This document shows positions 19,854 through 27,394 of a stretch of DNA of 64,000 bases, piece after piece (the stretch's first letter is position 1; the number at the start of each line of letters is the position of its first letter). The notes under the pieces were generated by a model. It was not told where the DNA came from. It worked only from the letters and a program-made list of their open reading frames with translations, and did no database searches. This DNA is from an uncultured Allomuricauda sp. (GTDB lineage: Bacteria; Bacteroidota; Bacteroidia; Flavobacteriales; Flavobacteriaceae): NCBI RefSeq assembly GCF_947501165.1, contig NZ_CANMUU010000001.1, forward strand, positions 1,116,001 to 1,180,000, read 5' to 3'. The position numbers and the translations under genes are program-made.

Positions 19854-20723
19854 TTGGAACTTAACCTTGAACAAATTCCTCGCGAAAAGACACTTTCCAA
19901 GAAAGAGTTTCTTCAAAAGTATTTTAAGCCTCAGAAGCCGGTAGTTATCGAAAGCTTCATAGAGGACTGGCCGGCTTATACCAAATGGAGTTTGGATTAT
20001 ATGTCTGAAATTGCTGGTGAGAAAGAGGTGCCACTCTATGACGACCGACCCGTAAAGCATGATGAAGGGTTCAATGAACCCCATGCTAAGATGAAGATGA
20101 AGGATTACATCAAACTTCTTAAAAGAGAGCCTACCAAATACCGGATTTTTCTTTGGAACGTGCTCAAGGAAATCCCTCAGCTTCAAAAAGACTATAAATA
20201 CCCAGACTTTGGCCTTCGTTTAATGAAGGGTTTGCCCATGCTGTTTTTTGGAGGTAGTGACTCACACACCTTTATGCACTATGATATTGATTTGGCCAAT
20301 ATTTTTCACTTCCATTTTGAAGGAAAAAAACAGTGTATTTTGTTTTCACAGTCCGAGACTAGGTTCTTATATAAGATTCCACATTCCTTGATTACTAGGG
20401 AAGATATAGATTTTGCGAATCCGGATTTAGAAAAATGGCCAGCCCTAAAGAATGCTAAGGGACATATTGCCCATTTGGAACATGGAAATGTACTCTATAT
20501 TCCTGAAGGATATTGGCATCACATGAAATATATAACTCCAGGTTTTTCCATGAGTCTACGCGCAATTGCCAGAAAACCCAAGAATTTTGGCAAAGCGGTG
20601 TATAACATTTTCTTCATGCGTCATTTTGATAATATGATGCGCAGGTGGAAAGGTCAAAAATGGATAGATTGGAAAAATGAAGAAGCCTTAAGGCGAACAC
20701 GGCCCATAACTATTCAAGAGTAA
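19854..20723 (+). CDS. cupin-like/JmjC-fold protein (Cupin_8 type, putative Fe(II)/2-oxoglutarate oxygenase)
   Basis: A 289-residue protein with the Cupin_8/JmjC layout. The N-terminal part is KYFKPQKPVVIESFIEDWPA, then comes a metal site H-x-D in SHTFMHYDIDLANIF, and the distal histidine lies in VLYIPEGYWHHMKY. Those are the two metal-binding elements of Fe(II)/2-oxoglutarate hydroxylases, so an oxygenase acting on protein or tRNA is likely; the substrate is unknown. The C-terminus is basic (RRWKGQKWIDWKNEEALRR). The start is a TTG at 19854, since no ATG is near in frame. It ends 3 bp before the convergent recX stop. Confidence 0.8.
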   Translation: MELNLEQIPREKTLSKKEFLQKYFKPQKPVVIESFIEDWPAYTKWSLDYMSEIAGEKEVPLYDDRPVKHDEGFNEPHAKMKMKDYIKLLKREPTKYRIFLWNVLKEIPQLQKDYKYPDFGLRLMKGLPMLFFGGSDSHTFMHYDIDLANIFHFHFEGKKQCILFSQSETRFLYKIPHSLITREDIDFANPDLEKWPALKNAKGHIAHLEHGNVLYIPEGYWHHMKYITPGFSMSLRAIARKPKNFGKAVYNIFFMRHFDNMMRRWKGQKWIDWKNEEALRRTRPITIQE

Positions 20724-20726
20724 TGT

Positions 20727-21200
20727 TTATTTAATTAGTTCCATAACTTTTTCATACACCAATTGGCTTTCCCAACCTCTGTAAAGTAAGTAATCCAATA
20801 GTTTTCTTCTTTTTTTGGATTTGTTCGGTTCGGTAAGTTGGGATAATCTTTTTTTTGCCAATAGGTCAAGTGTATCAAAATAATCTTCTTCATCAATTTC
20901 CCTTAAGGCAATTTGTATATTGAATTTGGAAATCTCACGTTGCTTTAATTCATTTTTGATACGATTTTTACCCCATTTTTTAATATTGAACTTCCCACGG
21001 GCAAAGCTTTTGGCAAAACGTTCTTCATTCAAATAATTTTCAAGAATAAGATGGCCCATAATGCTATCTATGGCTTCAGGAATCATTCGCATTTCCTTTA
21101 ATTTCCTTTCAACTTCCTTATGGCAACGCTCTTGATAAGCACAGTAACGTTCCATTTTTTTCTGAGCCTCTTGAACCGAATAATGGACATGTGAGTTCAT
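20727..21200 (-). CDS. recX: RecX-family regulatory protein
   Basis: A 157-residue modulator of RecA filaments with the three-helix repeats of RecX: CAYQERCHKEVERKLKEM, then the middle block GHLILENYLNEERFAKSFARGKF and KKWGKNRIKNELKQREI, and the C-terminal YLLYRGWESQLVYEKVMELIK. The ATG at 21200 is chosen over the in-frame TTG at 21221. A -7 box (21205-21212) and the rng terminator occupy the interval between them. The promoter is squeezed into the 3' flank of rng. recA is not in the window. Confidence 0.9.
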   Translation of the reverse strand: MNSHVHYSVQEAQKKMERYCAYQERCHKEVERKLKEMRMIPEAIDSIMGHLILENYLNEERFAKSFARGKFNIKKWGKNRIKNELKQREISKFNIQIALREIDEEDYFDTLDLLAKKRLSQLTEPNKSKKRRKLLDYLLYRGWESQLVYEKVMELIK

Positions 21201-21204
21201 TTGG

Positions 21205-21212
21205 CAAAAGTA
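21205..21212 (-). promoter_or_regulatory. -7 element (TACTTTTG) 4 nt before the recX ATG
   Basis: On the minus strand TACTTTTG is followed by CCAA and then ATG, the same geometry as at bioF. It predicts a leaderless recX mRNA and overlaps the T tract of the rng terminator. Confidence 0.55.
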
Positions 21213-21250
21213 CAAAAACAAAAAAGCGACTCCATTGCTGAAGTCGCTTT
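21211..21250 (-). terminator. terminator of rng (minus strand)
   Basis: Read on the minus strand, AAAGCGACT, a 10-nt loop and AGTCGCTTT form a perfect 9-bp stem followed by a T-rich tract (TTTTTTGTTTTTG). It lies 3 bp after the rng stop. Confidence 0.85.
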
Positions 21251-21253
21251 GTA

Positions 21254-22801
21254 TTATCGGATGGTTTTCCCTTCCTCGTTCTTGAATCGATATTCTAGAT
21301 AAGTATAGGCATCCCTAGGTTGGATTTTAATCCATTTCTTATGGTCCAACCACCATTTGAATCTTATTGATGGATATCCTTTGGTTAAATAAGCAGCAAT
21401 AAACGGATGAATGTTTAACACAATCTCCTTGTACTTTTTATTGCTTTTTAGGATACGCTCCAGGTCTACATTGATTTTATCAATCAACATAATGGGCGCT
21501 TCCACTTCTTTTCCAGAACCGTTGGGATTCTCCTCACTGGTCTTGATGTTCATTTCTGGACGAACACGTTGACGCGTAATTTGAACCAAACCAAATTTAC
21601 TGGGAGGTAAGATTTTGTGTTTTGCTCGATCTTCCTTCATTTCATCCCTCAGGTGATCAAATAGTTTTCTTCTATGATCTCCTTTGGTCATGTCAATAAA
21701 ATCTACCACAATTATACCGCCCATATCTCGAAGCCTTAACTGTCTGGCTATTTCTGATGCAGCCAAAAGGTTCACTTCCAAAGCAGTATCTTCTTGATTT
21801 TTTGCCTTATTGGAACGGTTTCCACTGTTTACGTCAATTACGTGCAGTGCTTCGGTATGTTCAATTACCAAATAGGCTCCTTTGCTCATGGAGGCGGTTT
21901 TGCCAAAAGAAGTCTTGATCTGACGCTCTATTCCAAATTTTTCGAAAATAGGGGCAGATCCAGAATATAGTTTAACTATAGATTCTTTTTGGGGTGCAAT
22001 CTCAAGCAAATAATCTTTTATTTGATTATACAAAGTCTCGTCATCCACATGGATTCCTGTGAAGGAATCATTAAAAACATCCCGTAGAATGGAAGAAGCT
22101 CTATTAACCTCTATCAAAACTTTGGATGGATGAGGTGCTTTTTGCAATTTTTTGCACAGTGCCGACCACTTGGTCAGCAAATTCTGAAGATCTTTGTCCA
22201 GTTCAGCGACTTTTTTGCCTTCTGCAACGGTACGGATAATGACGCCAAATCCTTTAGGTTTGATACTCTTTACCAAGCGTATCAATCTATCCTTTTCTTC
22301 TTTGCTTCCTATTTTTTGGGATACGGAAACACGGTCCGAAAAAGGAACCATGACCAAGTAACGCCCAGCTATGGAAAGCTCGGAACTAATTCTTGGACCT
22401 TTGGTGGAAATGGGTTCTTTTACAATTTGTACCAACAATGACTGATTGGCTTTTATTACATCATTGATGCTGCCATTCTTGTCAATATCTTTTTCAAATG
22501 GAAAATCTTTCAGGGCGTAATCTTTAAGCTTCCCTGTTCTTACTTTCTTGATGAACTTTAGCATGGATGACAGTTGCGGGCCAAGGTCATGATAATGCAG
22601 AAAGGCATCTTTTTCATAACCTACATTTACAAAGGCCGCATTGAGTCCGGTAACGGGTTTTCTTATCTTGGCTAGGAAGATATCCCCAACGGAAAAGTTG
22701 TTGTCGTCCTCATCCTTGTGAAGTTCAATGAGTTTTCCATCTTTTAGTAAGGCAAAATCGACTGCGTCGGAACTAGATCTAACGATTAATTCTCTATTCA
22801 C
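21254..22801 (-). CDS. rng: ribonuclease E/G family endoribonuclease
   Basis: A 515-residue RNase G-type enzyme for rRNA maturation and mRNA turnover. It starts MNRELIVRSSSDAVDFALLK (GTG start), has an S1 RNA-binding domain (about residues 38-125), the RNase H-like and catalytic DNase I-like region with the metal ligands in VIDVNSGN and GGIIVVDFID, then KFGLVQITRQRVRPE. It ends without the long degradosome scaffold of E. coli RNase E, as expected for RNase G. It lies next to a small basic protein gene and HU on the same strand but has its own structured leader (22802-22940) and its own terminator. Confidence 0.94.
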   Translation of the reverse strand: MNRELIVRSSSDAVDFALLKDGKLIELHKDEDDNNFSVGDIFLAKIRKPVTGLNAAFVNVGYEKDAFLHYHDLGPQLSSMLKFIKKVRTGKLKDYALKDFPFEKDIDKNGSINDVIKANQSLLVQIVKEPISTKGPRISSELSIAGRYLVMVPFSDRVSVSQKIGSKEEKDRLIRLVKSIKPKGFGVIIRTVAEGKKVAELDKDLQNLLTKWSALCKKLQKAPHPSKVLIEVNRASSILRDVFNDSFTGIHVDDETLYNQIKDYLLEIAPQKESIVKLYSGSAPIFEKFGIERQIKTSFGKTASMSKGAYLVIEHTEALHVIDVNSGNRSNKAKNQEDTALEVNLLAASEIARQLRLRDMGGIIVVDFIDMTKGDHRRKLFDHLRDEMKEDRAKHKILPPSKFGLVQITRQRVRPEMNIKTSEENPNGSGKEVEAPIMLIDKINVDLERILKSNKKYKEIVLNIHPFIAAYLTKGYPSIRFKWWLDHKKWIKIQPRDAYTYLEYRFKNEEGKTIR

Positions 22802-22940
22802 ATGAATCGATTTTTATTTATTCCAACGTGAAGTGTTTTGGAATAAATGATTAAACAATATTTGGAATCGGTTTGCTTTTAAACCGATTGAAATTCTTCG
22901 TTTTGAATCTCTATGTCAAAGAACGTATGCTTGTAAAATG
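22802..22940 (-). promoter_or_regulatory. structured rng leader: two perfect stem-loops and a boxA-like element
   Basis: Reading toward rng on the minus strand: GTTCTTTGACATAG (22924-22911) resembles the E. coli rrn boxA antiterminator TGCTCTTTAACA, or could serve as a -33 TTTG. A 9-bp perfect stem AATCGGTTT/AAACCGATT follows (22866-22874 with 22881-22889, 6-nt loop). Then comes an 11-bp perfect stem ATTTATTCCAA/TTGGAATAAAT (22816-22826 with 22838-22848, 11-nt loop), ending 15 bp before the start codon. E. coli rne is autoregulated through hairpins in its 5' leader; a similar role here is inference. Confidence 0.5.
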
Positions 22941-22967
22941 AAAAAGTAGTTGCAACAACTACTTTTT
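22941..22967 (-). terminator. terminator after the small basic protein gene
   Basis: AAAAAGTAGTTG (22941-22952), loop CAA, CAACTACTTTTT (22956-22967): a perfect 12-bp inverted repeat. On the minus strand it runs into TTTTTCATTTT. The stop codon of the small gene (22959-22961) is inside the stem. Confidence 0.8.
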
Positions 22968-23048
22968 CTTGTGTCGGTTCGCTCTCCTGCGTTTCTTACG
23001 CTTGTGGGTAGCTACCTTATGTCTTTTTCTCTTTTTACCACTAGGCAT
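22959..23048 (-). CDS. 29-residue very basic conserved small protein (probable ribosome-associated)
   Basis: The frame reads MPSGKKRKRHKVATHKRKKR and then RRANRHKKK: 29 residues, more than half Lys, Arg or His, with a regular KRHK/THKRKK/NRHKKK pattern. It has its own terminator and lies between HU and rng on the same strand, 27 bp after HU. I recall near-identical short proteins in many Bacteroidota. The composition is that of a ribosomal or RNA-binding peptide. It is not bTHX, which starts MGKGDxxTxRGK. Whether it equals a named ribosomal protein cannot be settled from sequence reading. Confidence 0.8.
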   Translation of the reverse strand: MPSGKKRKRHKVATHKRKKRRRANRHKKK

Positions 23049-23075
23049 ATAGCTTTTCCTTTAGTGTTAGTTGAA

Positions 23076-23366
23076 TTATTTTACTTGTACGTTGCTCTTA
23101 ACACCTTCAACAAAAACCTTGGCAGGCTTAAAGGCAGGAATATTATGAGCTGGAATTTTTATGGTAGTGTTTTTGGAAATATTTCTACCTGTCTTTTCCG
23201 CTCTTGTCTTAATGACAAAGCTACCAAAACCTCTTAGGTATACATTATCGCCATTTTCCAAGGACGATTTCACTTCCTCCATAAAAGATTCAACAGTTGC
23301 TTGAACGTCTCCTTTTTCCATACCTAGTTTCTCCGAGATTCTAGTTACGATATCCGCTTTCGTCAT
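23076..23366 (-). CDS. HU/IHF-family DNA-binding protein
   Basis: A 96-residue histone-like protein beginning MTKADIVTRISEKLGMEKGDV. It has the helical dimerisation body, the strand VYLRGFGSFVIKTRAEKTGRN and the DNA-intercalating beta arm NTTIKIPAHNIPAFKPAK, where the usual arm-tip proline is present (KIPAHNIPAFKP). It bends and compacts DNA in the nucleoid. It is divergent from mutY across a 121-bp gap and probably leads the HU / small basic protein transcript. Confidence 0.95.
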   Translation of the reverse strand: MTKADIVTRISEKLGMEKGDVQATVESFMEEVKSSLENGDNVYLRGFGSFVIKTRAEKTGRNISKNTTIKIPAHNIPAFKPAKVFVEGVKSNVQVK

Positions 23367-23399
23367 TTCGTTATTTTGTTTTCTATTTTTTTAGGCTTG

Positions 23400-23407
23400 C
23401 AAATATA
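23400..23407 (-). promoter_or_regulatory. candidate -7 element (TATATTTG) for the HU gene
   Basis: On the minus strand TATATTTG followed by C matches TAnnTTTG and lies 33 bp before the HU start codon. Confidence 0.6.
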
Positions 23408-23487
23408 AAAATTTAAATTAATCTTTTGCTTAATGCCTTTAATTTTAAGTACATAAACCACTACTTTTATTTTCTATAATTTTTTTG

Positions 23488-24525
23488 ATGAGCTTTTCAC
23501 AAAAAGTATTGAACTGGTACGACCAGCACAAAAGAGAATTACCTTGGCGCAGTACTAGAGATCCCTACAAAATTTGGCTTTCGGAAATAATACTGCAACA
23601 GACAAGGGTGGTACAAGGCACACCTTACTATTTTAAGTTTATAGAGGCCTTTCCAACTGTCCAAGATTTGGCCGCTGCTCCGGAAGAAAAAGTATTGAAG
23701 CTGTGGCAAGGTTTGGGGTATTATTCCCGAGCTCGAAATCTGCATGCAACAGCAAAAATGGTTGTTGAAGAATATGGAGGGAAGTTTCCAAATTCCTATA
23801 AAGAACTAAAACAGCTCAAGGGAGTTGGCGACTATACTGCCAGTGCTATTGCATCAATTTGTTTTGATATTCCAGAACCCGTTGTGGATGGGAATGTGTA
23901 TAGGGTTTTATCTCGATACTTTGGAGTTGAACTTCCAATCAATTCAACCAAAGGAGCAAAATACTTCAAGGAATTGGCCAGGGAAGTAATGGATGTGGAC
24001 AACATTCGAGATTACAATCAGGGCATTATGGAATTCGGCGCCATTCAATGTGCTCCCAAAAAGCCTTACTGTCTCTTATGTCCTCTAAACGATGGATGTG
24101 TGGCCCTAAAAGAGAATAAGGTGCAAAGTCTTCCTGTTAAAGTGGGCAAGACCAAATTGAAACATCGTTTTTTTAACTACTTGGTTGTGATTGACCCAAA
24201 CCAAAATACACTTATAGAGCAAAGAAAGGGGAAAGGTATTTGGCAAAACCTATATCAGTTTCCTCTTTTGGAGACAGAAAGTGCCTTGAATCAAGGTGCA
24301 GTGGTCAAAGAATTTGGGCAAAAGACTTATGGGAAAAACTTGGAAACCCTAGAGCTTTTTAATGAAGAGCCCATTGTTCACAAACTGTCTCACCAACACC
24401 TACATACACATTTTTGGATTCTAAAGCTCTCAAAAGAAGTTGAAGAAGGGATTTCCTGGGACGAAATCAGCTCTTTTGCAGTACCTGTTTTGATAGCCGA
24501 TTTTATTAGAACTTTTAAAATTTAG
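23488..24525 (+). CDS. mutY: A/G-specific adenine DNA glycosylase
   Basis: Removes adenine mispaired with 8-oxoguanine. The 345-residue protein has the catalytic glutamate region LSEIILQQTRV, the helix-hairpin-helix LKGVGDYTASAIAS, the catalytic aspartate in VVDGNVYRV and the [4Fe-4S] loop C-x6-C-x2-C-x5-C (CAPKKPYCLLCPLNDGC). A C-terminal MutT-like 8-oxoG recognition domain follows (about residues 225-345, KLSHQHLHTHFWIL). The start is the ATG at 23488; the TTG just before it (23485) is an alternative of one residue. It opens the mutY-ssb-gldE-gldD cluster common in Flavobacteriia. Confidence 0.96.
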   Translation: MSFSQKVLNWYDQHKRELPWRSTRDPYKIWLSEIILQQTRVVQGTPYYFKFIEAFPTVQDLAAAPEEKVLKLWQGLGYYSRARNLHATAKMVVEEYGGKFPNSYKELKQLKGVGDYTASAIASICFDIPEPVVDGNVYRVLSRYFGVELPINSTKGAKYFKELAREVMDVDNIRDYNQGIMEFGAIQCAPKKPYCLLCPLNDGCVALKENKVQSLPVKVGKTKLKHRFFNYLVVIDPNQNTLIEQRKGKGIWQNLYQFPLLETESALNQGAVVKEFGQKTYGKNLETLELFNEEPIVHKLSHQHLHTHFWILKLSKEVEEGISWDEISSFAVPVLIADFIRTFKI

Positions 24526-24533
24526 TACCTTTG
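24526..24533 (+). promoter_or_regulatory. candidate internal -7 element (TACCTTTG) for ssb
   Basis: TACCTTTG lies right after the mutY stop and 15 bp before the ssb ATG, so ssb may be transcribed separately as well as from mutY. Confidence 0.5.
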
Positions 24534-24548
24534 ACCAATTGAAAAGTT

Positions 24549-25001
24549 ATGAGCGGAACATTAAATAAAGTGATGCTAATTGGCCACTTGGGAGACGAGG
24601 TTAAAATTCATTATTTCGAAGGAGGTAATTGTATAGCACGCTTTCCGCTGGCAACCAATGAGACCTATACCAATAGACAGACTGGGGAGAAGGTAACCAA
24701 CACAGATTGGCACAACATTGTGGTGCGTAACAAAGCAGCTGAAATTTGTGAAAAATACCTTAGCAAAGGAGATAAAGTCTATCTCGAAGGAAGATTGAAA
24801 AACAGACAGTGGCAAGGAGAGGACGGGAATACACGATATACTACCGAAGTTCATGTCCAGGATTTTACTTTTCTTTCCACTAAGAAAGAAGGAATGGCAA
24901 ATCCTTCCCAACCTACAGTCCCTAGTGCTCCGGCCCAACCAACGCAATCCGCAGCTCCAGCTGTTGAAGAGAGTGGAGAAGACGATGATTTACCTTTCTA
25001 A
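24549..25001 (+). CDS. ssb: single-stranded DNA-binding protein
   Basis: A 150-residue SSB: OB-fold at residues 1-110 (MSGTLNKVMLIGHLGDE, TDWHNIVVRNKAAEICEKYL, KGDKVYLEGRLKNRQWQ), a Pro/Ala/Gln linker, and the acidic tip EDDDLPF that binds partner repair proteins. It forms tetramers on ssDNA in replication and repair. It follows mutY by 23 bp and precedes gldE by 23 bp. Confidence 0.97.
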   Translation: MSGTLNKVMLIGHLGDEVKIHYFEGGNCIARFPLATNETYTNRQTGEKVTNTDWHNIVVRNKAAEICEKYLSKGDKVYLEGRLKNRQWQGEDGNTRYTTEVHVQDFTFLSTKKEGMANPSQPTVPSAPAQPTQSAAPAVEESGEDDDLPF

Positions 25002-25024
25002 AGTAAGATTTAAAGACTACAGAC

Positions 25025-26353
25025 TTGGACCCTGACCCGTATTGTTTGTCCATCACTTTGTTCGCTTACAGTGGGATTTTTGGCCTGAAAGTAATTGTAC
25101 TGCTTGTTCTATTGTGCTTTTCCGCACTTATTTCAGGTGCAGAAGTTGCCTTATTTGGTCTTTCCCAATCCGATTTGAATGAGCTTCAGGAAGAAGATGA
25201 ATCAAAAGGGAACATTATCAAAGGGCTTTTGGATAAACCAAAAAAACTTTTGGCCACGATTCTTATAACCAACAATGCCATAAATATTGGTATTGTTCTA
25301 TTGTTCAGCTCTATAGGGAACACTATCTTTTCTGAAATAAACCAAACACTTTTCGGGGTTATATCCGTACGTTTTTTGCTGGAGGTTATTGTGGCTACAT
25401 TTTTGATTTTAATGTTTGGTGAAATTCTTCCAAAGATTTATGCCAACCGAAATAAAAAACAGTTCTCAACACTTATGTCGATACCTCTACGTGGACTAAG
25501 TGTAGTTTTGACGCCTTTTAGTTCGCCCATGAGTTCTGCAACGGTCTTCTTACAAGATAAATTGGGAAGACAAAAATCCAATTTTGGGGTGGACCATTTA
25601 TCTCAGGCCCTTGAACTGGCTTCTGAAGGGGATACCACTAAGGAAGAGAAAAAGATACTCGAAGGGATTGTTAACTTTGGGAACACAGACACCAAGCAGG
25701 TGATGCGACCCCGAATTGATATTTTTGCTCTTAATGAGGAAATGAAGTTTCCTGAGGTAATTGCTGAAATAAAAAAGAACGGATATTCTCGTATCCCGGT
25801 CTTTTCCGAAAGTATGGATAATGTGTTGGGTGTCTTGTACGTTAAAGATTTATTGCCCTATCTGGAACGTAAAAGTTTCAACTGGATGTCCTTGATTCGA
25901 GAACCCTATTTTGTTCCGGAGAATAAAAAATTGGACGACCTTTTACTTGAGTTTCAAGAGAAAAAGAATCATTTGGCAGTTGTGGTGGATGAATATGGAG
26001 GAACTTCGGGAATTGTAACTTTGGAGGACATTATTGAAGAAATTGTTGGAGACATCAGCGATGAGTTTGATGATGAGGACTTGATTTTTTCCAAATTGGA
26101 CGATTTCAATTACGTCTTTGATGGAAAAACTACCCTAAAGGATTTCTACCGGGTAGTGAAAATTGAAGATGAAGGTGAATTTGAAGATAAAAAGGGAGAA
26201 TCAGAAACGATAGCTGGGTTTGTATTGGAAATTTCTGGAAGCTTTCCGAAAAGAGGGGAAAAAGTCCTCTTCAAAAACTATCGGTTTGTGGTGGAAAGTC
26301 TCGATAAAAAACGATTGAAGCGAATTAAAGTAACATTACCACATGAAGGTTAA
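25025..26353 (+). CDS. gldE: gliding motility-associated protein GldE (CNNM/CorC-like)
   Basis: A 442-residue membrane protein of the CNNM/HlyC-CorC superfamily. It has a DUF21 membrane domain with about four helices (residues 15-170, LISGAEVALFGLSQSDL), a CBS pair (about 210-330, MRPRIDIFAL and HLAVVVDEYGGTSGIVTLED) and a C-terminal CorC_HlyC domain (IAGFVLEISGSFPKRGEKV). Position between ssb and gldD identifies it as GldE, needed for gliding in Flavobacterium; the transporter-like fold suggests divalent cations. The start is TTG at 25025. The last 11 bp overlap gldD, indicating coupled translation. Confidence 0.92.
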   Translation: MDPDPYCLSITLFAYSGIFGLKVIVLLVLLCFSALISGAEVALFGLSQSDLNELQEEDESKGNIIKGLLDKPKKLLATILITNNAINIGIVLLFSSIGNTIFSEINQTLFGVISVRFLLEVIVATFLILMFGEILPKIYANRNKKQFSTLMSIPLRGLSVVLTPFSSPMSSATVFLQDKLGRQKSNFGVDHLSQALELASEGDTTKEEKKILEGIVNFGNTDTKQVMRPRIDIFALNEEMKFPEVIAEIKKNGYSRIPVFSESMDNVLGVLYVKDLLPYLERKSFNWMSLIREPYFVPENKKLDDLLLEFQEKKNHLAVVVDEYGGTSGIVTLEDIIEEIVGDISDEFDDEDLIFSKLDDFNYVFDGKTTLKDFYRVVKIEDEGEFEDKKGESETIAGFVLEISGSFPKRGEKVLFKNYRFVVESLDKKRLKRIKVTLPHEG

Positions 26354-26900
26354 AGTTCTCGTAATAATATCAATAGTAGTGTTATCCTCGGGATGCAAAG
26401 ATGAGGTTTTGCCAAAACCCAAGGCGATGCTTCGACTGGATTATCCACAAGCCGAATATGAGGAACTGGACTTGGATTGTGTTTTTGCTTTTGACCTAAA
26501 TTCCAAATCCATCATCAAAGAGAACAAGGATTGCTCCCTGATTTTGGATTATCCTATAATGAAGGGTTCCATATACCTGACCTATAAGCCCATAGAAAAT
26601 AATTTGGACACCTTGCTGATAGATGCCCAAAAACTTTCCTATGAGCATGTGGTCAAAGCAGATAATATTTTAGAACAGCCTTTTGTAAACCCGGAAGATG
26701 GTGTTTACGGTATGTTCTATGAAATAAGTGGTAATGCTGCATCTCAGTCACAATTTTATGTAACCGACAGTACCAATCACTTTGTAACTGGGTCATTGTA
26801 CTTTTATGCAAAACCCAACTACGATTCCATTCTCCCTGCTGCAATTTATCTTCAAAAAGATATTAGAAGAATAATGGAAAGCCTAAGATGGAAAAAATAA
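26343..26900 (+). CDS. gldD: gliding motility lipoprotein GldD
   Basis: A 185-residue lipoprotein. The signal peptide MKVKVLVIISIVVLSSGC ends in the lipobox SSGC. The mature start (PKPKAMLRLDYPQAEYEEL) and the segment FYEISGNAASQSQFYVTDS are characteristic of GldD. GldD is essential for gliding and for type IX secretion-dependent surface protein export in Flavobacterium johnsoniae. It overlaps gldE by 11 bp and ends 5 bp before a convergent lipoprotein gene. The phosphopantetheinyl transferase that often follows gldD in this family is at 42678 instead. Confidence 0.93.
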   Translation: MKVKVLVIISIVVLSSGCKDEVLPKPKAMLRLDYPQAEYEELDLDCVFAFDLNSKSIIKENKDCSLILDYPIMKGSIYLTYKPIENNLDTLLIDAQKLSYEHVVKADNILEQPFVNPEDGVYGMFYEISGNAASQSQFYVTDSTNHFVTGSLYFYAKPNYDSILPAAIYLQKDIRRIMESLRWKK

Positions 26901-26905
26901 TAGTG

Positions 26906-27325
26906 TTATTGAGCTAAAAGAGATTCCGCTTTTTCAATGCTGGAATTGATTTGCTCCTTAAGTACCTTCACTTTTTCTTCTTCCTCATCCAACCATTGCT
27001 GTTTTTGCTCGGTCAGCGCCTTTCCTTCCAAAATCTCATCGGAATCAAAGCGGCTACCAAAATTCATCATCCAGTCCATCATGGCTTTATTGGCATCTTG
27101 AAGGTCTTTCATAGCAACTTCATATTGTTGGCCAACCTCTGTGGTATCGACTTTGCTTTTAAGCTCTCCCACCAATTTCCCCAATTTTCCCATTTTGGGC
27201 ATTACTTCATCATGAATGGCCATAACCTGTTCCATTTGGGTAGGTCCTTCGGGGGCCCTTTTTTGTTCTTTACAGGAAAGGAAAATAAATGAAAAAGCAA
27301 ATATAATTTTAATAGATGTCTTCAT
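26906..27325 (-). CDS. small coiled-coil lipoprotein ("viral A-type inclusion protein"-like family)
   Basis: A 139-residue lipoprotein: signal peptide MKTSIKIIFAFSFIFLSC with the lipobox FLSC, then a mostly helical, charged chain (MEQVMAIHDEVMPKMGKLGKL and KQQWLDEEEEKVKVLKEQ). Bacteroidota genomes label this family after viral A-type inclusion proteins because of the coiled coil; the label says nothing about function. The ATG at 27325 is chosen over an in-frame TTG at 27343, because that TTG lies in the -7 box. It is convergent with gldD. Confidence 0.78.
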   Translation of the reverse strand: MKTSIKIIFAFSFIFLSCKEQKRAPEGPTQMEQVMAIHDEVMPKMGKLGKLVGELKSKVDTTEVGQQYEVAMKDLQDANKAMMDWMMNFGSRFDSDEILEGKALTEQKQQWLDEEEEKVKVLKEQINSSIEKAESLLAQ

Positions 27326-27340
27326 TGTTTTCTGTTTTTT

Positions 27341-27348
27341 CAAAAGTA
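27341..27348 (-). promoter_or_regulatory. -7 element (TACTTTTG) for the coiled-coil lipoprotein
   Basis: TACTTTTG on the minus strand ends 15 bp before the ATG at 27325 and overlaps the alternative TTG start. Confidence 0.5.
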
Positions 27349-27357
27349 AGATATATT

Positions 27358-27386
27358 CCCGTGGGACATTTGTATTGCCCCACAGG
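27358..27386. terminator. hairpin between the outer membrane protein and lipoprotein genes
   Basis: CCCGTGGGAC, a 9-nt loop and GCCCCACAGG pair at eight of ten positions. It has no T run on either strand, so it may be a weak terminator of the upstream minus-strand gene or an RNA-stabilising structure. Confidence 0.4.
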
Positions 27387-27394
27387 ATTTATGT

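Noticed and set aside
22911..22924. rRNA operon leader
   Set aside because: The boxA-like sequence is followed by rng, not by 16S rRNA; no rRNA sequence is seen.
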